From positions 806,001 to 870,000 of the forward strand of contig NZ_JACEFG010000002.1 in NCBI RefSeq assembly GCF_013694105.1: a DNA stretch of 64,000 bases, written 5' to 3'. The translations under genes and the position numbers were made by a program. The stretch is from Halobacillus locisalis. GTDB taxonomy: Bacteria > Bacillota > Bacilli > Bacillales > Halobacillaceae. Under the pieces are notes generated by a model. The model was not told the origin of the DNA. It saw nothing but the letters and a program-made list of their open reading frames with translations, and made no database searches. Shown here one piece after another: positions 1 to 8,212 of the stretch. Numbering within the stretch: the stretch's first letter is position 1; every line of letters starts with the position of its first letter.

Positions 1-203
1 TCGAACATGCTGCTGAATTTTCCAAGTGATTGGACAAGAACCGTTGCCCCGGCATCTAGGATGACAAACCCCATCACGGTTTTCAACGTACCGGATATGA
101 CATCCGCGACGTTTTTCCGTTGGGCGATAAGACCTATGAGTGCGAAGAGACCGACTAGGATAGCCGGGGTACCTAAGATGTCCTGCATGATTAAGTCGAT
201 CAT
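1..203 (-). CDS. ulaA: PTS ascorbate-type IIC component, N-terminal part (runs off window)
   Basis: The start codon lies at 203-201 behind a GGAGGAATTCAC ribosome site, and the gene continues past the left edge. The 67 visible residues begin MIDLIMQDILGTPAILVG and continue into AQRKNVADVISGTLKT and VMGFVILDAGATVLVQ, the usual start of UlaA/SgaT-type IIC proteins. The family forms the membrane channel that brings in L-ascorbate or a related sugar acid with phosphorylation. It sits 34 nt downstream of the IIB gene on the same strand, so it is the last visible gene of a regulator-IIB-IIC operon. The substrate is inferred from family only; related systems may carry other sugars. Confidence 0.85.
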   Translation of the reverse strand, partial: MIDLIMQDILGTPAILVGLFALIGLIAQRKNVADVISGTLKTVMGFVILDAGATVLVQSLGKFSSMF

Positions 204-237
204 GTGAATTCCTCCTTATTGTAAAACTTGTTGTCGA

Positions 238-504
238 TTAAAGGCGTTGTTCTAGTGCTTCACGCAATTCGTTTTTATCCATCAAGTTTTGAAGCTGAGC
301 GACATTACGGCTGCCGTCATCAAGAGATCCTACGATATCTTCAGATCCTAGATACAAATCAGCTTGTTCCGTTTTGGCTGTCGTTAAATCAGTGTGAGAA
401 ACCTCAGCATCTTTCCCCATATCCTTCAAAATCGCTTTTACGTTCATCTCCACGATCATGCTGCTTCCTAGACCATTTCCACATACGACTAATACTTTTT
501 TCAT
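238..504 (-). CDS. ulaB: PTS ascorbate-type IIB phosphocarrier
   Basis: An 88-residue protein starting MKKVLVVCGNGLGSSM. It has the short Rossmann-like IIB fold of the lactose/ascorbate class. Cys8 in the VCGNG P-loop is the expected phospho-acceptor, receiving phosphate from a IIA domain and passing it to the incoming sugar bound by IIC. The ribosome site is AAGGAGG, and its first bases overlap the TAA stop of the upstream regulator, so translation is probably coupled. No free IIA gene is seen between regulator and IIC; either it lies beyond the left edge or the IIA-like domain of the regulator is the only local one. Confidence 0.88.
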   Translation of the reverse strand: MKKVLVVCGNGLGSSMIVEMNVKAILKDMGKDAEVSHTDLTTAKTEQADLYLGSEDIVGSLDDGSRNVAQLQNLMDKNELREALEQRL

Positions 505-517
505 TTTAAATTCCTCC

Positions 518-2629
518 TTAGTTTTGGTGAACGGTTTGGCTTTGGATCAATTCCATCACTTCTTCGTTCGTTTCCATTTCAATCAGTTTTGTAATATTTT
601 CTTCATTCGACAAAATTTCTGTCAGTTGAGATAACGCTTTCAAATGAGTTTGATTGTCGATCGCTGCCAGTACGAAAACGAGCTGCGCTTTGTGTTTCTC
701 TTTTTCAGAAAACCACACGGGTTCTTTCAACCGCAGCAAGCTCATGGAAAGTCGGTTGACGCCGGCTTCCGGTCTTGCGTGTGGGATCGCGATTCTCGGG
801 GCAATGACGATATAAGGCCCTAATTCGTGAACCGTATCAATCATCGCTTCGACATAAGATTTTTCGATGGATTGTTGTTCGAGTAATGGGGCTGCGGCGA
901 TGCGTATCGCTTCTTCCCAGTTCGATACTCGATCTTTTGCTAATAGGTTTTCTTTGACTAGCAACTCCGTAAGCATCGGTTGATCAGGCTCCTTTACTGA
1001 TGAGGTCTTTTGTTCGAAAAATTGACTGAGTTCTTCTTTTAAACCGGCTCTATTATGAACCGTGGCATGCTGGTCGATGATCGACATCAGCTGCTCTTGT
1101 TTCGTCAACTCGCTCGTTGTATTCGTGAACAGCTCATTCATTTGTTCCAGAACGTGTTCTTTGTCCTGGTTCTTCATAATGACCGGAACATGAATGACAG
1201 GTGTATCTTTCGGCTTTATATAATTGGTTGAAAAAATGACGTCGACGGGTTCGGTGAACTGGTGGAATTCCCTGATCGATAACGTATCGGTGATCTCGAG
1301 CCCGATGATCATGTTCTCGAGCTGCGTCTTGACCATGTTGGATGTTCCAATCCCGTTCTCACAGACGATGACCGCTTTGTATTGCGTTTCGACTTGTTTC
1401 TTTTCCCTCGTCAGCCAGCCACCGAAGTGTATGGCGATGTAGGCGATTTCTTCTTCCGGAATCTTCTTACCGACATAATATTCGAGATGATAGATCGTTC
1501 GCTCGGTAAGCCGGTAGATTTCACTGTACTTCTCCTGAATTTGGTTGGACCATTCATTGGAAAGGTTCACTCCATATTTCAGTCGATAGTACGTCGGCTT
1601 CAAGTGCGCCATCAAGTTGTTCTCGAGTTCCTTTGTTTGGTCAAAAACAACGCAAGCGTAGGTCTGGAAGTCGCGGATCATACGCTGGATGACTTGTCTC
1701 AAGCCTTTAAGCTCTTCTTCCATACGCTCAGGAAATTCATCGTGGTGCACTTTCGACCCGAGAAGAGCCATCGTCAGGAAGTACGTTTCTTCTTCCGGAA
1801 TCTGCACATCAAAATGCTCTTGTAAGCGCTGAGATAAGTGAACCGCACCTTGATACGCGGCTGTTTCGTGAAGAACCGCTTTTTCTTCCTGGTTCACAGA
1901 TACGAGCTGGTTCTCCTTGATTCGTCTTAACAAAATGACCACTTGGAGTGACAGTACTTCCATCATGGCATCTGTGAACGTCATCCCGATGTCTTCCTCC
2001 GTCTGGTAAAGAAGACGTTTCACCGTTTCACGATTCATCTCATCCGCCTGAGACTCTTGTTGCTGGTTCCAAACGATCTTCTGGATTTCATTCCGGATAT
2101 TCTCTGACTCGGACTGTGCGAGTACTGTCGTGAAAATGTCCGATAAATATCTCCTTTTCGTTTCCTCCGAACCATCTAGCCGGTAACCGACATTCTTCTT
2201 GTAATGAAGATAAAGTCCAGCTTCATTCAAGTCCTGTTTAATGGCCTTCACATCTTTCGCGACGGTCCCGCGACTGACTCCTGTGAGTTCCATCCAATGA
2301 TTCATGGATGTATTCTCTGGTTGAAGAAGAAGTACAGTCGAGATGAGCAACCGCCTCTCTTCTGAAGAAAAGTGGTAGGTCCACCTCTTTTGGGTGGCAG
2401 GTTGATTGAGCGTTTCTTTCGTCTCGCTTTCTAAATAGAAACCTTTTCCACGCTTATTCTGAATAGGTTGCAGGGACTTCCCTTCCAGCCAATCATTGAT
2501 GCGTTCCATGTCATAATAAATGCTTCGCTGTGAAACATTCATTTGCTCCACCAGCTGTTTCATTGATAATGCGGTGGGCGATTGTTGAAGAATGGATAAA
2601 AGGTGCATGCTTCGATTATCCAATGTCAT
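518..2629 (-). CDS. BglG/MtlR-type PTS-regulated transcriptional activator
   Basis: 703 residues. Visible order: N-terminal HTH (about 7-60), second HTH (about 90-150, VSRGTVAKDVKAIKQDL), two PTS-regulation domains (about 190-410, with conserved histidines in AHLKPTYYR and IAIHFGGW), a IIB-like domain (about 418-500, VIVCENGIGTSNM with Cys), and a type-2 EIIA domain (about 560-700, active-site His in IAIPHARPE). Proteins of this build bind DNA and activate a PTS operon depending on phosphorylation by HPr and EII components. It is the first gene of the operon, with IIB 13 nt downstream. All phosphorylation motifs look intact, so it is probably functional. The inducer is inferred to match the adjacent ascorbate-type transporter. 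Confidence 0.88.
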   Translation of the reverse strand: MTLDNRSMHLLSILQQSPTALSMKQLVEQMNVSQRSIYYDMERINDWLEGKSLQPIQNKRGKGFYLESETKETLNQPATQKRWTYHFSSEERRLLISTVLLLQPENTSMNHWMELTGVSRGTVAKDVKAIKQDLNEAGLYLHYKKNVGYRLDGSEETKRRYLSDIFTTVLAQSESENIRNEIQKIVWNQQQESQADEMNRETVKRLLYQTEEDIGMTFTDAMMEVLSLQVVILLRRIKENQLVSVNQEEKAVLHETAAYQGAVHLSQRLQEHFDVQIPEEETYFLTMALLGSKVHHDEFPERMEEELKGLRQVIQRMIRDFQTYACVVFDQTKELENNLMAHLKPTYYRLKYGVNLSNEWSNQIQEKYSEIYRLTERTIYHLEYYVGKKIPEEEIAYIAIHFGGWLTREKKQVETQYKAVIVCENGIGTSNMVKTQLENMIIGLEITDTLSIREFHQFTEPVDVIFSTNYIKPKDTPVIHVPVIMKNQDKEHVLEQMNELFTNTTSELTKQEQLMSIIDQHATVHNRAGLKEELSQFFEQKTSSVKEPDQPMLTELLVKENLLAKDRVSNWEEAIRIAAAPLLEQQSIEKSYVEAMIDTVHELGPYIVIAPRIAIPHARPEAGVNRLSMSLLRLKEPVWFSEKEKHKAQLVFVLAAIDNQTHLKALSQLTEILSNEENITKLIEMETNEEVMELIQSQTVHQN

Positions 2630-2643
2630 AAGGAGGCCTCCTT
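2630..2643 (-). promoter_or_regulatory. Self-complementary ribosome-binding site of the PTS regulator
   Basis: The Shine-Dalgarno AAGGAGG is immediately followed by its reverse complement CCTCCTT, giving a perfect 14-base palindrome ending one base before the ATG. It fits no ordinary loop hairpin, but it could pair with another RNA or DNA molecule or be bound by a dimeric protein. This is seen directly; any regulatory effect is inference. Confidence 0.5.
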
Positions 2644-3144
2644 ATATTATTTGCAAAACTATACTTGTTTGGTTGTGATAATTATCTTGGTTCTTACTAT
2701 ATCAGCGTTCATGCAGTTATGTAAGGGCTTTCGTTGTGCAAACTTCTTCAATGCTGTTTTTGCAAAAATATACTCACTGGACTCGGTTGAGGTGGAAATG
2801 ATTGACTGTAAAAAAAGCCACGGAAACGATTGGTCGTTTCCGTGGCTTTGATTTTTATTCTTAGATGGGATTGCCTCACCACCTTTTCTAAGTGCTCTAG
2901 CACTTAAAATGGTCGAGAGAAGGCTCATCACGTCGGTTTTGAGGTCTATTCATTTTGAAAAGTGAGGAGAGGATGTGTATCACAGCACTTTTATGCATTA
3001 TCTGATGTCAAAAAGTGACGTGATAGCGCTCCTATCAACCTTTCTGCTTCTTCTTAACTGATAAAAACGTCGTGAACGATTTGGTCTTTGCGTTATTAGC
3101 TGATTTAAAGTTTGTTCTCATTGCCATTAACGGTCAGCATCACT
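2644..3144. other. Intergenic stretch without a recognisable gene
   Basis: About 500 bp between the PTS regulator start and the end of the DDAH-like gene. It presumably holds the PTS operon promoter; the only clear structure is the terminator-like hairpin at 2810-2849. A 90-residue open frame on the minus strand crosses that hairpin and has no family look, so it is not called. Confidence 0.5.
2810..2849 (-). terminator. Strong hairpin terminator
   Basis: A perfect 16-bp stem built on AAAGCCACGGAAACGA with a 4-base loop. On the minus strand it is followed by a run of seven T. It may end transcription from the DDAH-like gene, whose stop is about 300 nt upstream. A weaker T-rich tract on the plus side means it may also work in the other direction. 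Confidence 0.75.
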
Positions 3145-3996
3145 TCATGCTCTATAAATCGGTAACGTGCAACAACGGAAGGATCCACCTGATTTGATGA
3201 TTTCACTGAAATCGATTCCAATCACATTGAATCCTCTTTCTTCCATTAAATGATTCAACCTCTCGTTTTGCTTCAGGCTGATGATCGTGCCATCTCCAAT
3301 GGATAAGACGTTCGGGCCGAGGGTGAAGTACTCTTCATCTGTGACGGTAATGAAATCAAACCGTTCTTGAAGACGTGTGAAATCTCTTGGGGTAAAGGCG
3401 GGCGGATAGATAAGTGCTGCCTGATCACTAATTGGATTAAAGGCGCAATCTAAATGGAGAATGTTTTCTTCCAGCTGAATCGGATGGATTTCAAAGGAAG
3501 GCAGTCTCTCTCGCAATTCTTCAATTGCCTCAATAGAAGTCCGTCCACTTTCTCCGACCCAAATGGTGTAGTCATCGACAATGACATCACCGCCTTCTAT
3601 CGTGCCGCTCGTCAACTCGTGATAGGGAATCGATTGTTGCTCGCACCAATTCATCAAAGGATGGGTTTCTGATTTGCGAAGAGGTTCTTTCATTGTCGCT
3701 ACAAAAAGTTCGCTTCCAATGGTAAACCCGATATCCCTCGTAAAAACCTGCTCATTGAGTTTAGGAGTGACGGGTAGTTCAATGACTTCTATATGATAGT
3801 CTCGTAGGGTGTCGGTGAGGCCGGTATGTTGGTGCATAGCTAGCTTTTGGTCGATGTTTTCATTTTTGAATTGCTTTTGGGTTTGATTCATGATGCTTTC
3901 GATTCTCATATACGTAGGGGGAGCAACGACAACACGCTTCAGGGCTGTGTATTCAGAAGTGCAGAGAGTAGAATTGCTTCTGATCGCATCCTTCAA
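3145..3996 (-). CDS. DDAH / arginine-deiminase-fold amidinohydrolase
   Basis: 283 residues of the guanidino-group-modifying fold, resembling B. subtilis YkgA and bacterial dimethylarginine dimethylaminohydrolases. The family signatures are present: FTRDIGF (about 88), EGGDV (about 135), HLDCAF with the catalytic His (about 182), and a C-terminal GGSFRCCTLPI holding the nucleophilic Cys eight to nine residues from the end. Such enzymes hydrolyse methylated arginines or related guanidino compounds to citrulline plus an amine. It is a lone gene with no arginine-catabolic neighbours, so the substrate is not shown. The length is normal and no key residue is missing. Confidence 0.85.
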   Translation of the reverse strand: MKDAIRSNSTLCTSEYTALKRVVVAPPTYMRIESIMNQTQKQFKNENIDQKLAMHQHTGLTDTLRDYHIEVIELPVTPKLNEQVFTRDIGFTIGSELFVATMKEPLRKSETHPLMNWCEQQSIPYHELTSGTIEGGDVIVDDYTIWVGESGRTSIEAIEELRERLPSFEIHPIQLEENILHLDCAFNPISDQAALIYPPAFTPRDFTRLQERFDFITVTDEEYFTLGPNVLSIGDGTIISLKQNERLNHLMEERGFNVIGIDFSEIIKSGGSFRCCTLPIYRA

Positions 3997-4212
3997 CTAT
4001 GAAACCTCCGTTATAGGGATTTTAGTTTTTCTATAATATGGTCATTTTCCCGTCTTTTGTTCGATTCAAACTAAATCGTTCAGAGAATTGTAAAAGTTGA
4101 AGATGGCGAGATGCTAGTGTCTGTGTTATCTTTAGCTAGAGATTGTTTGATTTATGTAAAAATTTCAGTTTTACTGTTGAATATTGCCAGATTGCTAGAA
4201 AGAGGTGCGCCA

Positions 4213-5046
4213 TTGTTAGAATACAAAGTCCTTGGTGATAATCCTGCTAAAGAAAACGTTGTGTTACTTCATGGTATCGGAGGGAGTGCCAATATCTTTT
4301 TCCCTCAAATCAAAGCTTATAAAGAACATTTCAATGTCATCGTGCTTCATTTGCGTGGGCATAAGAAATCCCCGAGCGTGCATGATGTCGACGACTTTTC
4401 TTTTCATAGAGCGGCCCAAGATGTTTTGGATGTCCTAGATGAAGTGGGAGTAGAGAAAGCCCATTTTGTCGGCATTTCACTCGGCTCCGTGTTGACTCAT
4501 CAAATTCTTGCCATCGCTCCCGAGCGCGTCGAGAGTGCCGTGTTAGGGGGAGCGATCACGAAGATGAACCTAACATCCAAATTCTTATTCACGGTGGGAA
4601 AGTTATGTAAAAACTTCATGCCTCACATGTGGTTGTATTCGTTGTTTGCTAGAATCCTGATGCCGAGAGAAAACCACCGGGAATCTAGAAATGCGTTCAT
4701 CAAGGAAGCATCTCAAATGAAGCGGGAAGAGTTCATGGGTTGGTATGATATCGTTCACAACGTAAGAGGCACCTACTCTCCCGTTCCGAAAACGGCCGCT
4801 CATGTTCCGAAGCTCTACGTCATGGGTGAAGGAGATCACATGTTCAAGCGCGATGTCACAAAAGACATCCAGAACACACCGAACTCCCGGTTGATCATCG
4901 TCTCAGGTGCCGGTCATGTGGTGAACCTTGATCAGACGGAAGCGTTCAACGAATGTTCCTTAGCCTTCATGCAGTCCAGAGGTGGAGTGCAGCAATCCAC
5001 GTTGGACGAGAAAGCGAAGGTTACGGAACAAGTGAACGAGCAGTAA
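4213..5046 (+). CDS. Alpha/beta-fold hydrolase
   Basis: The start is placed at TTG 4213, five bases after AAAGAGGTG; the frame is open back to ATG 4111, but that start has no ribosome site. The 277-residue product starts MLEYKVLGDNP and carries an oxyanion-hole HGIGG, the nucleophile elbow GISLGS, and a late GAGHVVN histidine, the classic Ser-Asp-His hydrolase layout. The family includes esterases, lactonases and C-C hydrolases. No cofactor or partner gene is adjacent, so the substrate is unknown. A GC-rich imperfect hairpin follows the stop. The last ~25 residues are charged and poorly conserved in appearance. Confidence 0.8.
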   Translation: MLEYKVLGDNPAKENVVLLHGIGGSANIFFPQIKAYKEHFNVIVLHLRGHKKSPSVHDVDDFSFHRAAQDVLDVLDEVGVEKAHFVGISLGSVLTHQILAIAPERVESAVLGGAITKMNLTSKFLFTVGKLCKNFMPHMWLYSLFARILMPRENHRESRNAFIKEASQMKREEFMGWYDIVHNVRGTYSPVPKTAAHVPKLYVMGEGDHMFKRDVTKDIQNTPNSRLIIVSGAGHVVNLDQTEAFNECSLAFMQSRGGVQQSTLDEKAKVTEQVNEQ

Positions 5047-5053
5047 GAAATAT

Positions 5054-5098
5054 GAGGCAGGTTTGTTGGCATTTAGCCTGCGAATCTGCCTTATTTGT
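5054..5098 (+). terminator. Imperfect hairpin after the alpha/beta hydrolase gene
   Basis: AGGCAG...CTGCCT stem with G-U pairs around an ATTTA loop, followed by TTATTTG. A moderate terminator candidate eight bases after the stop codon. Confidence 0.5.
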
Positions 5099-5220
5099 TT
5101 TTAGAGGGTCGTTAGAAGCATAATGCTTTTTGTTTCATGCCAACCACCTATAAGGTCTGTTAGAATTCCTCTATCATCCATCTTTTTACTAGAAAAACAT
5201 GCCACCTTTAATACCTATCC

Positions 5221-5317
5221 GTCCAAAAGTAATCAATCTATCCGAATCCCTTAATAATCTGTCCAAACTTTCGTCTAAAACCCTGTCTAAGTCTACATTT
5301 TCTAAAGGTCAGTCCCG
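5221..5317 (+). repeat. Degenerate TGTCC-type short-repeat array
   Basis: Six or seven GTCCAAA / ATCCGAAT / GTCTAAA-like units, the first three about 20 bp apart (5223, 5242, 5263). It looks like an eroded version of the better arrays at 20998, 37150, 47046, 48172 and 59911. It lies just upstream of the promoter region of the SLH gene. Confidence 0.4.
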
Positions 5318-5424
5318 GGTCCTAGTTCTATCTAAATACCATTTTGGTAATTATGGCAATATTTCACTTTTAGAGAAAATTGTAGTACCCTAATAGTGAA
5401 CCAAATTCATAGGGGGTACATAAT

Positions 5425-7653
5425 TTGAAGAAAGTAAATAGGACAGGAGTCTTGACTTTGTCGACGCTTCTTTCGTTCGGAGTACTAGCACCGACCGTGA
5501 GTGCGACGACAAATGAGAATCCAGAGGAAGAGCAAATGAAAATCGAGATTTTGTCAGCTGAAAAAGTGGTGACGAAAGATGATTTATTAAAGAAATTCAG
5601 AGACGTTTTTCCAGAACGTTTTGACTTTCTGAGCGATTCTGAGTTCCATATGAGTGGCAGTCATCGATATCCGGATGAGGACATCATTCGTCACGAATTG
5701 AACTTCCACAAACAAGTTGGAGGTAAAGACGTTCATGGTAATATCGCGTTCGTCGGGGAAGACTTGGACATCGAACATTTCTATTATAGTCCTGCCAATG
5801 AAGCGGAGGCTCTATTTCCTGCAAAAGTGAGCGAAGAGGAAGCGAAGGAATTAGCGCTGACATTCTTGGATGAGAAGCTAAACGAAACTAATTTTAAAGT
5901 AGAAGAAGGCCGAAACTATTATTATAGTAACCAAACGCTTACAGAACCGATTCGTTACTCTTTTTCCTTCGTGCGCTTGAAGAATGATGTTCCGGTATCT
6001 GATCAGCGCATTCATGTAGAAGTGCTCGGAAACGGGGACATCGTGCAATTCTCTCGCCACTCAGATGGTGAGGAATCTTCGAGTTACGATGAAGTCACGA
6101 ACGTATTGTCAGAACAAAAAGTGCTGGATAAGCTGAAAGAGAATTTATCCGTCAATCTAAGGTATCAGATTTGGTCAGATCCGCAAAATGGCGATCGCCA
6201 AGTGCAACTTGTTTACCAACCGTTGAATGATGTTCAAGGGATAGACGCTGTTACAGGTAAATGGCTCACTCAGGATGGATTTACGAAGGAGCTGCCTGAG
6301 AACAAAGAGGTAACGCCGATCACAGAAGAAGCGTTGGAACCGAGGCAAGTTGACTTTACTGTCGAAGATGCCGAAGCAACGGCCAAAGAGTTGCTTGCGA
6401 TTGATTCTGAAAATATGACGTTGAGGATTCAAGGCATAGAGGAGCGCAAGAATCATCTTGGAAAAGAGATTATCAGCGTTCACTATATGTATGAATACAG
6501 AAATGGTGGCCATGGGGCAGGTTTAGAGTTTGACCGTGATACAGGGGCGATTCTTCAATATCGCGATATTCAGCGTGATGTTCTACGAGAACAAGGCGAG
6601 GACGCGGATGAAGAAGAAATCTCGAAAGAAGCCGCTCGTGATCAAGCAGTCGAGTATTTGAAGGAATATGCCCCTTCTTATCTTGATGATTATGCGATGC
6701 CGGTAAATGGGGTGCAATATGACGAAGAGCGAGATACCTACCGTTTTGCTTTCCCTAGAGTCGTGGATGGTGTCCTTGTAAATGGTGACCATATTTCGGT
6801 TCAATTATCTGGTGCTGGTGAATTGTTAGAGCTGAACGTGAGAAACCATAGTATCGAAGAGTGGCCTTCCAAAGAGGAGGTTCTCTCTGAAGAGGAAGCG
6901 CTTGAAACAATCAAAAGTGAATTGAGTATAGACCTTCAGTATATGCAGGATAGACAGTCTGACGAAAATCATTATAATCTTGTCTACACACCTGCGATTA
7001 ATGACAATCCTTCCAGCTTTTTGAATGCGAATACAGGGGAGTGGGATAGTCAGTTTGATGATGAAACAGATGATGGGAAGATATCTCACCCATGGGCAGA
7101 GAAAGAGTTGAATTATCTGCTCCGCGCGAATATCTTAGATGTGGAAGATGCCGAGGCCTTTGATGCCGATCAATCGATTACAAAAGGCGAAGCCATTGAA
7201 GTCATCATGAAATCACTCACACGTTTCTATCAGCAACATTATCCAGAGGGACAAGAGAATCTTAGTCAATCCTTTGAGAATATTGATCCCGATCATCCTT
7301 TATATCAAGTGATCGAGCGTTCTGTTACGATGGGAATTCTTGATGAGGAAAAAGATACGTTTGACACAGACGAGCCTATGACTAGAGAGCAGCTGGCAGT
7401 TTGGTACGTGCGTGCTTTAGGTCTGGAAAAAGCGGCTGAGTTCAGTGGTATCTATCAGCTGGATTTCAAAGACTTGGATAAAGTAGAAGAAGAGAATACA
7501 GGTTATGTTGCGCTCGCTGATTCTTTAGGATTACTGACGGATAATCACGGCCGTTTCTATCCGGATCAGGAAGTGACGTATGCGCAGCTTGCGGTATCGA
7601 ATATCCGCTTAGCCCATGAAGCCTATGAGGAAGATATGAGAATGAGATACTAA
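5425..7653 (+). CDS. S-layer-homology cell-surface protein with YcdB/PepSY-like repeats
   Basis: The TTG start at 5425 follows AGGGGG. 742 residues: signal peptide (about 1-27, cleavage near TVSA), then several PepSY/YcdB-like modules (about 50-540; for example RIHVEVLGNGDIV, GAGLEFDRDTGAI and HISVQLSGAGELL), then three SLH motifs (about 553-742; ending in ITKGEAI, MTREQLAVWYVRA and VTYAQLAVSNIRL). SLH domains bind pyruvylated cell-wall polymer, so the protein should sit on the cell surface. PepSY-like modules often accompany protease inhibition or peptide binding. The protein is strongly acidic, as expected for an exported protein in a salty habitat. It is monocistronic, with a terminator 17 nt after the stop. 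Confidence 0.82.
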   Translation: MKKVNRTGVLTLSTLLSFGVLAPTVSATTNENPEEEQMKIEILSAEKVVTKDDLLKKFRDVFPERFDFLSDSEFHMSGSHRYPDEDIIRHELNFHKQVGGKDVHGNIAFVGEDLDIEHFYYSPANEAEALFPAKVSEEEAKELALTFLDEKLNETNFKVEEGRNYYYSNQTLTEPIRYSFSFVRLKNDVPVSDQRIHVEVLGNGDIVQFSRHSDGEESSSYDEVTNVLSEQKVLDKLKENLSVNLRYQIWSDPQNGDRQVQLVYQPLNDVQGIDAVTGKWLTQDGFTKELPENKEVTPITEEALEPRQVDFTVEDAEATAKELLAIDSENMTLRIQGIEERKNHLGKEIISVHYMYEYRNGGHGAGLEFDRDTGAILQYRDIQRDVLREQGEDADEEEISKEAARDQAVEYLKEYAPSYLDDYAMPVNGVQYDEERDTYRFAFPRVVDGVLVNGDHISVQLSGAGELLELNVRNHSIEEWPSKEEVLSEEEALETIKSELSIDLQYMQDRQSDENHYNLVYTPAINDNPSSFLNANTGEWDSQFDDETDDGKISHPWAEKELNYLLRANILDVEDAEAFDADQSITKGEAIEVIMKSLTRFYQQHYPEGQENLSQSFENIDPDHPLYQVIERSVTMGILDEEKDTFDTDEPMTREQLAVWYVRALGLEKAAEFSGIYQLDFKDLDKVEEENTGYVALADSLGLLTDNHGRFYPDQEVTYAQLAVSNIRLAHEAYEEDMRMRY

Positions 7654-7670
7654 GAAACATATTTTAATAA

Positions 7671-7704
7671 AAAGACGCTTGTGCACTAGACTCAAGCGTC
7701 TTTT
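7671..7704 (+). terminator. Terminator of the SLH gene; left copy of a duplicated hairpin
   Basis: AAAGACGCTTG...CAAGCGTCTTTT stem with one mismatch. Almost the same hairpin recurs at 8159-8196, on the far side of the non-coding element between them. Confidence 0.8.
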
Positions 7705-7758
7705 CAGGTTGCCTGCAGAAGTCTGTGCAGAGGTTGTGTTTGATTTTATAGGGATACC

Positions 7759-7881
7759 GTGGGATGGAAAACGACTCGCTTTCCTGCGGGGGAGCCGGCA
7801 AGCCTCCTCGGTCGTTGACACTCCCTGTGGGGTCTCGCCTAGGTCCTTCTCCCGCGGGAGTCTCCCCGTTTTCCACCCCAC
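7759..7881 (-). repeat. GC-rich palindromic hairpin repeat, reverse orientation
   Basis: Outer arms GTGGGATGGAAAACG and CGTTTTCCACCCCAC pair around a core containing CTGCGGGGGAGCC and CTCCCGCGGGAG. The core is the reverse complement of the module at 7986-8108. Related copies are at 20802, 52176 and 55385 in this orientation. Confidence 0.8.
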
Positions 7882-7985
7882 TATGCTACAAATAGCGGGA
7901 ACAGAAACTCACCAAGTATTGGGCTGCCATCAGTAGAGCTCCACGGTGTAGTTGAATCTCTAGAGGTTCAGGCTTCCTTTGTTGA

Positions 7986-8108
7986 GGTGGCGTGGAAACG
8001 GCGACACTCCTGCAGGATTCTGAGGCTTGGGTGAGATCCCGCAGGACGCGAGAGCGATCCGAGGAAGCTCACCGCCTCCTGCGGAAAGGGAGTCGTTTCC
8101 ACGCCACC
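7986..8108 (+). repeat. GC-rich palindromic hairpin repeat, forward orientation
   Basis: Outer arms GGTGGCGTGGAAACG and CGTTTCCACGCCACC are perfectly complementary. The core includes ACACTCCTGCAGGA, GGTGAGATCCCGCAGG, GAGGAAGCTCACCG and CCTCCTGCGGAAAG. The same family as the reverse copies at 7759 and elsewhere; forward copies also at 52450 and 55613. Confidence 0.8.
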
Positions 8109-8158
8109 GGTCTCTTCTCAACTTGGAAGAACCGAAAGTAGCTTTCCCAGGCACACTG

Positions 8159-8196
8159 AAAAAGACGCTTGAGCACTAGGCTCAAGCGTCTTTTTG
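8159..8196 (-). terminator. Terminator of oppA; right copy of the duplicated hairpin
   Basis: A perfect GACGCTTGAG / CTCAAGCGTC stem with A- and T-runs on both sides. It lies 17 nt after the oppA stop on the minus strand and matches the hairpin at 7671-7704 except for two bases. The perfect stem suggests this is the less altered copy. Confidence 0.8.
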
Positions 8197-8212
8197 TCAT
8201 GAAAAATCGATC

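Larger units (their letters stand above)
7701..8162. mobile_element. Non-coding 462-bp element with TTTTCAG inverted ends (copy 1)
   Basis: The ends are inverted repeats: the left end reads TTTTCAGGTTGCCTG and the reverse complement of the right end reads TTTTCAGTGTGCCTG. Inside are two GC-rich hairpin modules in opposite orientation (7759-7881 and 7986-8108). A second copy of 460 bp with the same ends, order and modules is at 55327-55786. Both are flanked by duplicated terminator hairpins that differ between the two sites. No protein-coding capacity is apparent, so movement would need an enzyme supplied elsewhere (MITE-like). That it is mobile is inference from the end structure and flanking duplication. 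Confidence 0.65.

Noticed and set aside
2659-2931. 90-codon minus-strand frame
   Set aside because: It crosses a strong terminator hairpin and has no family resemblance or ribosome site.
7609-7936. Reading frames of 70-90 codons across the hairpin elements (also at 20442-21038 and 55295-55507)
   Set aside because: They follow the palindromic repeat cores and share sequence only because the repeats do; no start signals or protein-like composition.
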